Shown: positions 11,601 to 22,832, numbered from the stretch's first letter. The stretch is 64,000 bases of DNA from Notospermus geniculatus (GCA_002633025.1 NMRB01001633.1:62001-126000); one strand, 5' to 3'. The notes: generated by a model not told the origin, from the letters alone. Made by a program: numbers and translations.

Positions 11601-12021
11601 CACGTTGACCGCCAAAAATGGAAATTTCCGTCTTTTGGTGTTTTCTGCATAGCACTATAGATGGCAGCACCATGAACAACTGTAGAAAATTTCGTGAGGA
11701 CTGCTCAAATGGTTTTTTGAGTAACATCGCTTTGAAATGTCTGTTCTGGAGAATGCATTACACAAAATGGCAGCTAGTGCATTTTTCTAGTGCTTTTTCT
11801 GATATTCATGGAAAAGCGAGAAAAATGGCCTTGTTTACAGAATTTTTTCACATAAAGTTTCATACTGGTAGCAGATAAATTGGTATCAAAATGAAGCTGA
11901 CAACTTCCTTCTTCTATTGGTATACATGTATTGTATTTGGAGTTATCCCCTTCCAGTAATTGAGATGCTTTGTATTAAAGTTAGGTAAATGTTGAAAAAA
12001 GTCTGACGGTGAAAGTGTTAA
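11597..12021. mobile_element. TTAA-flanked MITE 4
   Basis: TTAA at 11597 and 12018 flank imperfect inverted ends CACGTTGACCGCCA and TGACGGTGAAAGTG (11 of 14 match after inversion). It shares TTAA with its neighbours on both sides. The 86-codon ORF inside is not recognisable. Confidence 0.7.
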
Positions 12022-12782
12022 AGTCCCAGCTTCATCCCCCGTCCAGGCACTCTTCATTTAGTTCATAATGATCATATACTTTGGATAAAATGTGCATTTT
12101 CGACCAAANCGTTACAAAGTTAGCTGTACATCGGGTCCCACTCTCCTGTACAAAGCTCAGCTGTTGCGTCCATCAGCGTCCAACGTTAAAGTCAGTTCAC
12201 AGAATTGAATATGTAAATTAAGTGGGTTCCCGCCGTGCGATTTTGGGGGATTTTGGATATGATGTCCAAGGTGACCTAATAAAACATTTAAAGCAAAAAA
12301 ACCTTCTGTTGCAATTTGTTCCCGGTTCGCCCGAATTTTCGCTTAAATTTACTGGACTACACTGCCATGACCGCCCTGACGACGACGTCGTCACAAGTAG
12401 TGCTGGAGTACACAGGACGCAGAGGTGTGAGCCGACCGTGACGTGACTCGTGTGAAGTACGCCACACCATTGTTTGACGTAACGTCATTGGAGCATGCAC
12501 GGCTCATTTCGCTGCACCTCTGCAGCAGGTGTATTACCCGAAATACCCTGCAGGTCGGCCATTTTTCCTGAGTTTACGTCACTTCCTGTTTGGGATCCAC
12601 TTCACTCTCAGTCATTTTTTTGTTCGGGCGGGCACTCCTGGGGCCCTCAAAAAGTCTGCTTTTTTATGAAGTCGGTAGGAATTTCAAACAAACCATCAGC
12701 CGGTTGACATTTTTGTTCATTGTTGAACCAGTTGCATCAAGTAATTGATGCTGCTGGACGGGGGATGAAGCTGGGACTTTAA
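12018..12782. mobile_element. TTAA-flanked TIR element 5 (765 bp)
   Basis: TTAA at 12018 and 12779 flank nearly perfect inverted repeats that begin AGTCCCAGCTTCATCCCCCG. This is the longest of the TTAA group here. Internal ORFs (74 and 70 codons) show no transposase motif. Its left TTAA is the right TTAA of the previous element. One ambiguous base is at 12109. Confidence 0.85.
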
Positions 12783-13226
12783 AGTCGCGTCAATTTTTTT
12801 AAATATTGACATTTTTCCAATGCGAATCACGGAATGAACGTTCCTTCAGGAAACAGAGAGTCATGAAATAAAGCATTTTTCAAAAGAAGAGATGTTTTGC
12901 GAGACAAGCCCAGCTAGTTTCCTCAGCAGTCCGGAGAAAGGCACAAATACCGGTGCTTTTTATCGAGAGAACTTGCCCTGAAGGTGGGACCAGCAATATT
13001 TCCCTTCCTATGTTCCCTACAGCATCTCAAATAGGCCTATTATTCGCAGTCAACTTAAATGTCACCCGTAATGGCACGAAATAGCCTACGCAAAAAATTG
13101 AGCGAGACAATAGCCCACCACTGAAGTTGCTGGGTTTAGTTAATGGATTAATTTTTTTTTAATTACCGCTTCCTAAATAAAGGCGAGGTTCGTGAGGAAC
13201 TTTGGAGCCGTCAGAGGCCGCTACGA
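12783..13226. other. No recognised feature
   Basis: No gene, RNA or inverted repeat that I can support. Confidence 0.45.
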
Positions 13227-13360
13227 GTTACCGGTCCCAGAACGTCATGAAATTTGACGTCACAGGGCAGAAATGCATGCCACAACGTCGTCCATAATGA
13301 CGTGGGCGCCGTGGCTCACGCACTTGACGTCAAATTTTGCGACGTTCTAGGACCGGTAAC
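13227..13360. mobile_element. Short TIR element with GTTACCGGTCC ends
   Basis: Arms GTTACCGGTCCCAGAACGTC (13227) and the inverse ending GGACCGGTAAC (13360) are about 36 bp long with a spacer of about 60 bp. It abuts the next TIR element directly. Confidence 0.8.
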
Positions 13361-13600
13361 AGGCTGACTTTACATCGGATGACACGCGACACGTGTCATC
13401 CATTTTTTCATTGTTGTCGGTGGAAAAGATTCGGCTTATGTACATGTACTTGTTCATTATTTCCGACGTAAAATAAAGCTTACTTTACTTTACTTTACGA
13501 ACACGCAGGCGAACAATGGCTTCACAAAGGATTCATCCCCATGAAACCTTTGTTCGCCTGCATGTTCGTGTCGCGTGTCATCCGGTGTAAAGTCAGCCTA
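13361..13600. mobile_element. TIR element with AGGCTGACTTTACA ends and inner hairpin
   Basis: Outer arms AGGCTGACTTTACATCGGAT (13361) and the inverse ending GTAAAGTCAGCCT (13600). A second hairpin lies inside its right half at about 13499-13570 (GAACACGCAGGCGAACAATG and near inverse). AAC flanks both ends, a possible 3-bp target duplication. Confidence 0.8.
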
Positions 13601-13718
13601 ACACCCTATTGGTGACGTCAATTGATACAAATGTATACATCTAGTAGTTGCCCTTCGAGGGAATTCATCGAAGGAGTTCAAAAACTGTTCGCCAGCTTTG
13701 CCAAGAATCGATATCTTT

Positions 13719-14615
13719 GTAATGCCTGGCTTTCACTATCGCTACGAATGTCCCGAATCGCCACGAATCTGAAATTGTCCCAATTCGTGGCCAATCGGGT
13801 TGAAAAATATGCCGAATGTCAAGAATGTAGGAATTGTACGAACAAGGCACGATCACTCACGAATACTCGTGCCCGATTCGTACTTGATTCGTAAATACAT
13901 TCGAGACATTCGTGCCTGTTTTCCGCGTGGGCCCATGATGCCCCACTTTCACTGACGCTACGAATGTCCCGAATCAGAAAGTTGTCCGGTTCGTAGAATA
14001 ATTCTCAAACGTTCCTTGCAGTTCTTAAATGATTCTTGGTTGCTTCCTAAAACATTCGTACAGTTCGTGTGAGTTCGTCGAGCCGCCACGAAAGTTTTTG
14101 TTCGTCAAAAACTTTCGTGGGACGGTTCACGAATTTCAACTTTCGTAGAGATCGTAAACACTTCGCAACCCTTTCTTATCGACCGTAACAGCCTCGTAGT
14201 GGATTCTTTTGCATTCTGGGCTATTCTTGGCCATTCGTGTCTCCCTCAAATTTGTGGACCCACGCCGAAAACATCCCGAAACAGGCACGAATGTCCCGAA
14301 TGTATTTATGAATAAAGTACGGATCTATCACGAATCGGCCACGAATATTCGTAAGTGAGTCGTACCTTATTCGTACAATTCTTACATGATTCTTTGAACT
14401 TGTATTTTGTAGTTGAATTTGTGTCGTGGAATTCGTGAACGCTCCCACGAAAGTTTTTGACAAACAAAAACTCACGCGAACAGTACGAATGTTCAGGAAT
14501 CAACTAAGAAGCATTTAGGAACTGCAAGAATCGTTTGAGAATTATCTGCGAACCCGACAACTTTCAGATTCGGGGCGATTCGGGACATTCGTAGCGTCAG
14601 TGAAAGCCAGGCATA
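13719..14615. mobile_element. Complex foldback region rich in ACGAAT/ATTCGT
   Basis: Ends TAATGCCTGGCTTTCACT and the inverse AGTGAAAGCCAGGCATAA bracket about 0.9 kb. Inside are at least two long inverted pairs: 13944-14080 with 14470-14605, and 13820-13935 with 14255-14400. The word CGAATGTCCCGAAT recurs. It looks like one foldback element inserted into, or recombined with, another of the same family. The minus-strand ORFs are arm shadows. Confidence 0.75.
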
Positions 14616-14638
14616 AGTCGGGGCATTAGAAAGCTATT

Positions 14639-14894
14639 GGGGAGTTTTCGCAAAGCCCCCGAAACGCCAACGCGAACGTCTATCCTTTTGTTCGGTGCTC
14701 TCTTCGTGGCATCGAACAATGGGTGATATGAATAAAAGCTAGCAAATGCTTTTACTTCAGATTTGTACATGTACAGCATAGCGTAGTGCATTTGTACTGA
14801 AAAATCCAAGTAAAAGCATGTACTAGTCTTTATTCATATGACCCAATGGGTTTGGCGTTCGCGTTGGCGTTTCGGGGGCTTTGCAAAAACTCCC
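14639..14894. mobile_element. TIR element, GGGAGTTTTCGCAAAG family, copy 2 (interrupted)
   Basis: Same ends and arms as 121-238 (GGGAGTTTTCGCAAAGCCCC and inverse), followed by TA. The centre is interrupted by another palindromic element at 14721-14844, which accounts for its larger size. Confidence 0.85.
14721..14844. mobile_element. Nested foldback element, GGGTSATATGAATAAA ends
   Basis: Arms GGGTGATATGAATAAAAGCT and the inverse ending TTTATTCATATGACCC. AAT flanks both sides; alternatively an 8-bp CAATGGGT repeat (14717 and 14844) is the target duplication. A shorter relative may be 32023-32096. Confidence 0.8.
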
Positions 14895-15489
14895 TATTGC
14901 AATGGGTTTCGCAGTGGATTTGGTGCATTGTATATGCAGTGTCAGGTATACGTGCGGCTCTGCAACGTGGTTCAAATTACATGTAATCATCGTGGTAGTT
15001 TCGAGGGATTTGCATTATACTAGAATTTCAAACCGCCAATGTAAAAGTGGGCGACGATCAAGCGGGAGGCACTGACCAAGTTCATGGGGTGACGGTCAGA
15101 CGGTCATCTGAACAATGACGAATGTTTGTGATAAAGATGTCGATAAGTTCACGTAAGAACTATCAATTCATCCCCCCACGTTGGCAGTGAATAGCTAGGT
15201 ATGTCATCGCGTTTGGGGCCACCCGAAATTTATCGTGACCTTAAAGGAGACGCCTGTATGGACTTGATCACCTGTTATCAAGTGCATTGCCATGGTCATA
15301 AGCGACAATATCAAAATATCTAACACAAATTTTCATGTATTTCGTATTGAATGATGACAACCACGATGAGTTAGGTTAATTATATTGGTTACCAATGAGT
15401 TCTAGATTGGCGATGGTGTTCCTCGTAAAATAAAAAGAAATCTGACTGTACGTCCACCCATTGGTTGCTGGTCGATGCAGGCAAAGTGG
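14895..15489. other. No recognised feature
   Basis: Short ORFs at 14838-15075 extend out of the element above and are not supported as genes. Confidence 0.45.
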
Positions 15490-15998
15490 TTAGTGCCACA
15501 GTATGCACGAAGTGACTCTTTATCCCTCCCCACCTTAATAAGACTGGTCTCCTGTCCAATCTATATATACAATGTACATGTAGCCAGTGGTAACACGAGC
15601 TCAGCCTAAACTGTTACCACGTCGACATCTTAGCTGACAAAAATGGCCGCCATACTTTTATTTCATCGCTTGAGAAGTTAAACACGCTGTTTTTTGCGTG
15701 ACTACCCCTTCATCAGGTAAGGTAACATGATGCTTCAATTCATTCTTTTATGTCCAACAACAGTCTCAATGCCTAATTGGTAACTTAGATCATTCAAATA
15801 GATAGATTTGAACAGTCTCGTCGAGCATGCATTGACACAAGATGACGATCAACCTCACTCACCACCATGAATTAGTGCCGTGGTATACGGTGTACACTGA
15901 CCGCGTCTGTAAACCTACAAACGAGGTTGCCTAAAGGTCAAAATTTACGACGGCCGCCACGAGATAGACGCGAAAACCTTATGCATACGGAGGCGCTT
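15490..15998 (+). repeat. Dispersed repeat family alpha, copy 2
   Basis: Colinear with 3930-4326: AATGGCCGCCAT, CTCAATGCCTAATTGGTAAC, then CGAGGTTGCCTAAAGGTCAA near the end. It carries about 80 extra bases before the last block. No ORF. Confidence 0.8.
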
Positions 15999-16244
15999 TA
16001 AATTGATAAATGACCAGTGGATATAACTTATCGCGTTTTCGATCTCGAGTGATAATACAGAGAGATTATGTGTGAAGCTCCGACCATGTTTAATACATGT
16101 ATTCCTCGTGATGACGTCACTGCCGAAGGTCATCTCAGTGACTACGTCATCAGCTTTTCACTACGGCGAAACATACAATAGCCTTGAGGAACTCCTTTAC
16201 GTTGAGGAGCATTCTAAAATACGGGCCTGTGACTTTAAATGTTT

Positions 16245-16460
16245 TTAAAGGTGCTCTAGTTTAAATTGTAAACATTACGGTTTGTTTATTTACATGGTTG
16301 ATTATAATAGTTATTTTTTCCTTTAAAATATTACGCTCAAAAACAAACAACAAGTTGTGAAAGGTGAGATTTAATTCGATTTTATCTGATTTGTTAGTAC
16401 CAGAAGTTGACAATAGGTGGCACACCGTAATGTTTACAATTCGAACTAGAGCACCTTTAA
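16245..16460. mobile_element. TTAA-flanked MITE 6
   Basis: TTAA at 16245 and 16457 flank arms AGGTGCTCTAGTTTAAATTG and the inverse ending AACTAGAGCACCT. 216 bp, AT-rich centre. Same target preference as the cluster at 9.8-12.8 kb, with different ends. Confidence 0.85.
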
Positions 16461-16785
16461 GCTACCAGCCCATGAAGTCAGATGGAAAATCAATCTCGAA
16501 ATCCACCTTCGCAAAGCCATTGAGATCTACGCCTACAATTCTTATTCGGAAACCAGACGAGTTACAAGCGCATTCACGCATGTTTCTCCCACTTACATTC
16601 ACTTACATGCTTACATTCTGCAGGTTTTTATTGCAGGTGAATAGATTGAATGTAGGTCTGTAGACTCTTTCATGTGCCCCTTTGAGAAAATATGTCAATG
16701 AGATATTAAACACTCTTTTGAAAATATCACCGACATTGAATAAATATCAAGGAAGGAGATCACACCCATCTGTTTTACTAGAGTT

Positions 16786-17157
16786 AAAAACTCTGCTTCA
16801 TCAAAATGACGAACTTTGGTTCGTTTTCCGTTATCACCAAAAGTACCGGTATCTAAATTCGTCAAAATGACGAACGTAGACTTGTCGTTTTGACAAACCC
16901 GTGTTTATATGTTCGTCAAAATGACGAACGTGGACCTGTCATTTTGACGAATTTAGGCACTCAGTTTGGTGATAATGGAAAATAAACCTAAGTTCGTCAT
17001 TTTGATGAACCCTTGTTTATGTTTGTCAAGGGTTCGTCAAAATGACGAACGTGTATGTGGACTTGTCATTTTGACGAATTTAGATACACCGGTACTCGGT
17101 TTGGTGATAATGGAAAACAAACCTAAGTTCGTCATGTTTTGATGAAGCAGAGTTTTT
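16786..17157. mobile_element. TIR element, AAAACTCTGCTTCATC family, copy 1
   Basis: Ends AAAAACTCTGCTTCATCAAA and inverse. The interior repeats the palindromic word GTTCGTCAAAATGACGAAC several times and has two arm copies of TTGGTGATAATGGAAAA. A second copy is at 32191-32484. No coding. Confidence 0.85.
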
Positions 17158-17164
17158 CAGTGAT

Positions 17165-17455
17165 TTGGGTTTTCGGCATTTGCCAAAAAAGATCAGTCGA
17201 TCCCAACATTAACACAAGACGAACATTCAGTAGAAGTTTGATATTGAAAAAAGCCGATGAGATGTACATATAACAGTAACTTTCTATAAAGCCTTTTTTA
17301 CGTTATGGTATAAACCATTTGGGTTTTAGGCATTTGCCCAAAAAAAGACCAGTCGATCCCAACATAAAAGCACAAGACGAAAGCAATAGCTTTGATATTT
17401 CAAAAAAACCGATGAGATATAAAATGTAACAGAAACTTTTTATAACTCTTTTTTT
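17165..17455. repeat. Imperfect direct duplication, about 153-bp period
   Basis: CAGTCGATCCCAACAT occurs in both halves, with TTTGGGTTTTNGGCATTTGC upstream and CCGATGAGATRTA downstream in the same order. The copies are diverged, so the duplication is not recent. Confidence 0.75.
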
Positions 17456-17493
17456 GCTTCAAAGAAAGAACGTTCCAGAACTCTTTGATAATA

Positions 17494-17630
17494 GGGAGGT
17501 TGAGATCAGTGACTTATCACGGAAACTTATACGTATACGGATCGAAATGTACACAAAAGTTGTCCTCTTTGTACAGAATTCTATCCGTATACGTAAAGTA
17601 TCCGTGATAAGTCGCTGATCTCAACCTCCC
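17494..17630. mobile_element. TA-flanked MITE, GGGAGGTTGAGATCAGTG ends
   Basis: 137-bp foldback with arms of about 50 bp from GGGAGGTTGAGATCAG to its inverse, flanked by TA. The first 8 bases match the 1588-1740 family but the rest of the arm does not. Confidence 0.85.
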
Positions 17631-18476
17631 TATTGAATTCGGGGTCAGTGGCTGATCTGCAGAAGGGCAGAAGATGTATGCATCATCGTCTGCGATTTTC
17701 TGACACGCGAAGTACTTTTACGATCGGGAAGGCCGCAATTACATTTAATGTAATTGCGGATCTAAATATTTTTTTCAGAGTTCAGAAAGTAACATTCAAG
17801 TTTGCCAATAGGGAACACCGATCACGCAGACCACGCGAGAATATACGCGTGGTTTTGAACTGATAGTACACCAATGCCACCTATTATTCATGACGATTCA
17901 AGGTGTGATTGGCCGTGCTTGGTGAACCGCATCTCTCGAACAATGGGCCTAGGTCAACGCTAGGTGTCTCGTCTGCTCTATCAGTAGTCATCACGTGACC
18001 AATTGGCGCTCCCCCAAAACGTAATATGTTTGTAAAGAGAATTCATCCTACAAGAGAAAATAAGGTTTGTTTGAACAAAAGTACTACTCACTTTGGTCGC
18101 ATCCATTTTTGACCGTATTTTTCTCCGTCTTCAAAGCTATACAATTGATGTGAAAAATCGATATGATTTACAATCAGACAGAAGTATGAGTCCAATATTC
18201 CCTGATAAGCCCCTAAAGATAAAATTCTGACAGTTGATCCTTTCGTAACACTCGAAAAGTGATCGCCGGCGTGTCATCGGCAGATAGGCCTATCGTCGAT
18301 CGATCCCCGTCATACGATGAGTATACCGGTAGCATGAATGGGATATCGTCAATGGATGATTGACAAGCCACACGACAATGTTTGAGTGATTACGATAAAT
18401 GCCGATCTGTAGTTTGTACAAACCCAAGAGGTTTGAGGGTTGGTGAATGTGTCCGTTTGCATAAACCCGATTACCA
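17631..18476. other. No gene; one hairpin
   Basis: A 12-bp-arm hairpin (CCGCAATTACAT and inverse) at 17733-17759. ORF 17633-17863 is not recognisable. Confidence 0.45.
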
Positions 18477-18574
18477 TTAACCCTTATGTGCCAAAACTCG
18501 CCTTTTCGAAAGTGTATAATGTGTCCATGTCTCCAAATATTGAAATTGGCATAGGGTGAATTTTTTTATACCGC

Positions 18575-18691
18575 AGGGCCCATATTTATAAAACTACTTA
18601 AGTCTAAGTGTGACACTTATCCTTTGTTCAACACAAAAGATAAGTATCGCACTTTGACTTAAGTACATGTATGTTTATGAATATGGACCCT
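18575..18691. mobile_element. MITE, AGGGCCCATATTCATAAA family, copy 1
   Basis: 117-bp foldback starting AGGGCCCATATTTATAAA, with arms containing TACTTAAGTCTAAGTGTG. A second copy at 33907-34021 is slightly better preserved. Confidence 0.85.
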
Positions 18692-18775
18692 GGGGCCTGT
18701 TTCATAAAATGACTTGAGCTAATGGTACCTTTAACCAAATGGAAAATGCATTGAAGGTAATAAAACAGGGCCCTA
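18692..18775. mobile_element. MITE, GGGGCCTGTTTCATAAAA type
   Basis: 84-bp imperfect foldback from GGGGCCTGTTTCAT to AAAACAGGGCCC, directly abutting the preceding MITE. Termini share GGGCC with it, so preferential insertion next to a relative is possible. Confidence 0.65.
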
Positions 18776-19389
18776 GATTTATAGATTTCCAGATATAGGC
18801 CAAGGCGTTTGAAGTCGAATAATCGTGTTAAAATGGCCACTTTATGTGTCCTTTTTCATTCAGAAGCATTTTCATCTGTCGCGGCCCAGTTTAGTCTAAC
18901 ATCTCTCAATCGTAGTCAACATCTTGAAGGCCAACTTGCCGCTTCAAAATAAGTGAATTTAACACTGATTATGGCAATTTGAGTAAGCTTTTTTGCAAAA
19001 TATCTAAAAATCTAGGTTTTGGAAAAGGCGAATTCGCGGAAATACGGGCGCGTAAAGGGTTAACGTTTTTTGCATTCATCTTCACTAGGAGAAGACGTGA
19101 GGACGGATTCGCGGAAAACACATTATGCGAAATCCAAAATTACCCATTAAATATTAACAAATCAGAAAATGTTCTTTTATCTCCCTCTTGACCTGCGATG
19201 GTCATATTACGATATGAAGTCGAGGAATGTTTGCCTTCTTTCATCTCTATCATCTTTATGACCCGGAAGCTTAGGACGACAAGTGACCACTGGCTTGACT
19301 ACACTTACCGATAAGTGTAGACCCCGCCGTATTTTATCAGAGACGCCGATGATAAGTCGATCAGAATGTGAGTCGGTTCAGTCAGCAAA

Positions 19390-19525
19390 AAATGTGAGAC
19401 AATTGGACAGGTCTAGAGACACCGCACCTTTCGACTTGACCTGAACGGGCGATAGTTTTTTTTGGGGGGGGGGGGGNCGCACATTTCGACTTGACCTGAA
19501 GGGCGATAGCTTTGGGGGGGGGGTA
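19390..19525. repeat. Tandem duplication with poly-G runs
   Basis: CACNTTTCGACTTGACCTGAA and GGGCGATAG occur twice, each followed by a G run. The first run ends in an N at 19477. Likely a short direct duplication; assembly around the G runs is uncertain. Confidence 0.65.
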
Positions 19526-19559
19526 GTGACTTCCTTGTCGACTGCTTATAGGCTAAAGC

Positions 19560-20322
19560 CTAGCGCACATCGACCTTGCGACTAGCAACTGAACGCAACA
19601 GTCGCTATCGATGTGCGCGGAACTGGTCATTGCGGCAACAAGTGGCACAATCCAGTCTTCAATCTGGAGCACGCACATCGGACAGGCAACTCTGAACTGA
19701 ATGCTACACGGAAATTGTCGATGTCTTCCGATCGGACCATTCGGGATTCCATCACATGACCAGGTGTGCTCCACAAACAAAGGAAATTTATTGCCAGAGC
19801 GCGCACATCGAAAGCGACTGAAGAGAACTAGAAGCAACGGTCGGCAACGAGTAGAACATGAGCAATGTAGCGGCAACGGTCGGCAATAGCGTTGCCGGTG
19901 CGCCCACATCGGCCTGTTTGAGCATCTGATCAGTTGCTGCTGTTTCCAGCCAGTCGCCCATCGTTGCTACACTCCTCTCGCAGTGTTTTGTTTCGCTCCG
20001 TACCTACGCTTCACAAACCACTGCTTCGAATGGCCGGTATTCTGCCGATTTACCGCCAGATGGCACCACTACTGTTCCCGTTGCCGCGCTGGAGAAAGTG
20101 TTTTAGGATTTTGCTCAGTTGCAGCCTGATGGCGGGCGCTGATTGGTTGGACGGAAATAGTGCCATCTGGCGGTAAATCGGCAGAATACCGGCCATTCGA
20201 AGCAGTGGTTTGTGAAGCGTAGGTACGGAGCGAAACAAAACACTGCGAGAGGAGTGTAATCGTTGCCGGAAACGCCATTGCCGGTAGTTGCTTCCAGTCG
20301 CAAGGTCGATGTGCGCTTGGCT
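19560..20322. repeat. GCGCACATCG-rich inverted-repeat region
   Basis: Outer ends TAGCGCACATCGACCTTGCG and its near inverse (20298-20324) enclose several degenerate copies of GCGCACATCGA and GCAACGGTCGGCAA in both orientations. This may be a TIR element with internal subrepeats. It hosts the younger foldback at 19968-20258. Confidence 0.6.
19968..20258. mobile_element. Foldback element with 98-bp identical arms and 8-bp target duplication
   Basis: Arms 19968-20065 and 20161-20258 are exact reverse complements, starting TACACTCCTCTCGCAGTG, with a 95-bp spacer. ATCGTTGC flanks both sides (19960-19967 and 20259-20266). An 8-bp duplication fits hAT-type transposition, which is inference. Perfect arms suggest a recent insertion. 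Short ORFs on both strands are the same arm read twice. Confidence 0.9.
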
Positions 20323-21148
20323 ACATGTACTCATTTCCATAGGCGTGGGCGCTTGAAACAATAATTATGCCATTGAGCGCTGTAACTGGTAACTTTATGT
20401 GACATCGTCACTAGTGAACAAAAATGCCACTCGGGGGCAAGTTCGGCACATGCTTAGTAAACGTGCGCCTGTAAATTAGTTATAAAATGCTCTCGGACGA
20501 CCATGCCCACTATTTCAATGCTTCTTTTTGTGAAATCTATTCAAATGTCACATGCAATATAGCTTTTATCAACATGCGACGGTAAAGTCTGGCTCAAATA
20601 ATGGTATTTACCCTCCCATTTCGAGGAGCTGAGGACAGCGAGTGCAAATGTTATGGTTCCTTCACAACTGGTATGCCCCCAGGACAATGGTATCATAATA
20701 GAAATATGAAATAATTGTCAAATAGTCGCTGGGGTTCGAGACCTACGTGTTCGCAGAAGATCACGCGAGGGCATGCGTAGTTGATGACGCATCAAGTTCG
20801 CCTCATTCAATAAATGAATGGCTCACCGGCGCATGCTGTTGCTATAGCAAATGTAAACATGCACTCGGGCTCATGAGAGCACTTCCAATGCATGACTGTA
20901 ATCGTCATTGCTTAGTTCAAATGTAGCTTGAACTTTGCTTTCGGGGCGTTTTGCTCATTCACGAGTTATTGTGTGGTTGACAACGCAAACCATGCCTTAA
21001 ATACCAAATGCTGACGTCAGGTTGACCTTGCGACGGCACAGAACGCGGCGACTGATTCTATCACACCTGATCACTTTGCGTCTGAGGCATGATGGTGTGG
21101 AACTAATCAGTCGCCGGTAGCGTCTGAGCCATGATGGTGTGGCACTAN
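20323..21148. other. No recognised feature
   Basis: No supported gene or structure. Confidence 0.45.
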
Positions 21149-21571
21149 AAACGACTGGGAAAGCAGGCTGCAAAATCAGCGGCTAGCGTACCGACAACAA
21201 CAACGGATGTGAATGAGTTCAGCCAATCAGAAACTGCGTCTTCAACGGCCGTCGTCTGCTCTTTGCAAGATGTCAAATCAGCTGATTATATATCGCAACT
21301 TTCTTCGAGGTCAAGGACGGTATCCTGGTGCCTAATTCGATGCTGTGTGCGATAAGCAGTACTTACGGATAAAAAAATATCCTGCTAGTGACTTTGAAAA
21401 GTTTCTAGACGGGCGAGAGGCTCTGGTAAATTTCATCAATAACAACCAATCAAAAGTGTGCCAGATTTTCTCTAGTAGATTGCTTTCGGGCAATTTCATT
21501 GGTCGAGATGGTCGTTGTGGTCGTCGGTACGCTAGCCGCTGATTTTGCAGCCTGCTTTCCCAGTCGTTTGT
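21149..21571. mobile_element. TIR element with AAACGACTGGGAAAGCAG ends
   Basis: Arms of about 56 bp: AAACGACTGGGAAAGCAGGC at 21149 and its inverse ending 21571, nearly identical. An N at 21148 touches the left end. ORFs 21131-21355 and 21332-21664 mostly translate the arms. Confidence 0.8.
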
Positions 21572-21906
21572 GGAGTGTAGTGCGGCGGCCGGAGCGACAC
21601 AACGACTGGGTCCCGAGTCTAAAGTCGTAGAGCGAGTGCTTCTTCCCTTTTGGCGTGAAACCAAACCTACGGATTTACCACAAAGCTAATTGTCTCGTCC
21701 TTTTTTCACAAGCTATATCTCGGGCGTCGAGCCAAAAGATTGTCACGAGCAGACATGAGCCATTTATACCTGACAAAAGAATGACACACGCCTGATGGCA
21801 AAGAACCAAAAATCAAAACGGGTTGATTTCGTTATTTCAGTAGTGCAAACCCCAAATTAGACAAATCAGTTACGTTACTTTATACATGTACATGTACATG
21901 TATGTA

Positions 21907-21969
21907 ACATGTTTTCGTGTTTGTTCTATTTGCATGTAACATGCAAATAGAACAAACACGAAAACATGT
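21907..21969. repeat. Perfect 63-bp palindrome (1-nt centre)
   Basis: Arms of 31 nt starting ACATGTTTTCGTGTTTGTTC pair fully around a single A at 21938. It sits next to a TACATG tract. Confidence 0.9.
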
Positions 21970-22557
21970 ATTCATTCATGTAATCGACTGAACACCAATT
22001 TATTTCCGGGGGTATTTCAGGCGTTTCCTTTTGGTGTGGTAATTACATGTATAAACCATCAAGGTCGTTAAAAACCATTAAAAACCATTAAAAACCATCA
22101 AGATCGTTATACATGTATTTCAAGTTCAAAGAAGCGATGGTAAAATGTTAAATGAAAGTGTTTCACGTCATCATATTCAAACATTCGCCCACTCGTCATT
22201 ACATATCTTTTCTCGTCTTTCGCTAAAAGATTCAAGGGCAACAGTATCCGAAATATATTTTATAAACGCAGGTGCGGTTGCTCGGATTTCGGTCATCACT
22301 GGGTAGTCTTACCACCGACGCAGTCGATTAAGCCCCTCTCGTGGATGGCAAAATATGAGACAGTTTTCAACCCTTTGTGCTATTTTTAAATCACCGGTTA
22401 AGCTTAGACCATATTGCGTCGTTCGTCGATAACAGTGCCTAGACACAAGCGCATGTTTCTGAACAGAAAGAGTTTATCGACTCCTACATAGCTACATAGT
22501 CCCCCCCCCCCCCGACGAAAGGTCTTCACTAATCGCCTTTCGCGGAATATATAAATA
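21970..22557. other. No gene; short direct repeats
   Basis: TTAAAAACCA repeats three times near 22067-22105. A run of 12 or more C is at 22501-22513. Confidence 0.5.
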
Positions 22558-22832
22558 CTAGCAAGAACCCGTAGCAATCGGCGATTCTGAGTTTGGCCGA
22601 GGTTGGAATGCACGGCACGACTGGAATTAGTGCAACACGGTGTTCGATAGGGAGAATTTAGAAAGCAATCGAACAACACTGTTAAAAAAGTAAAATTGCT
22701 ACCAGAACAAAGTCATCTTCACAAATTAAACCACCCGTTGCATCAGGATATTGTATCCTCTATTACCATGCCGAATTTCGAGGCAAAACAAAGCTTCTAA
22801 GTGTGAATTTATTGAGCCGACTTCCAGCATTA
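22558..22832 (+). repeat. 275-bp dispersed repeat family beta, copy 1
   Basis: Shares its full length with 39597-39876 and 39877-40140 (direct) and 42596-42893 (inverted). Words: AATCGGCGATTCTGAGTTTGGC, AATTTCGAGGCAAAACAAAG, and TTTATTGAGCCGACTTCCAGC at the end. No ORF, no TIR. A satellite monomer or short retroposon is possible. Confidence 0.85.

Larger units (their letters stand above)
18477..19063. mobile_element. TTAA-flanked TIR element 8, with nested MITEs
   Basis: TTAA at 18477 and 19060. The left end reads CCCTTATGTGCC and a CGCCTTTTC word follows; the right arm is the inverse of CCCTTTACGCGCCC with CGCCTTTTC further in. Identity of the arms is moderate. Two small MITEs (18575-18691, 18692-18775) lie inside. 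A lone right-end-like sequence (GGGCGTAAAAGGGTTAA) occurs at 26965-26981. Confidence 0.6.

Noticed and set aside
19553-20361. Genes suggested by several ORFs of 60-118 codons on both strands
   Set aside because: The same arm sequence is translated in both orientations of a perfect inverted repeat.
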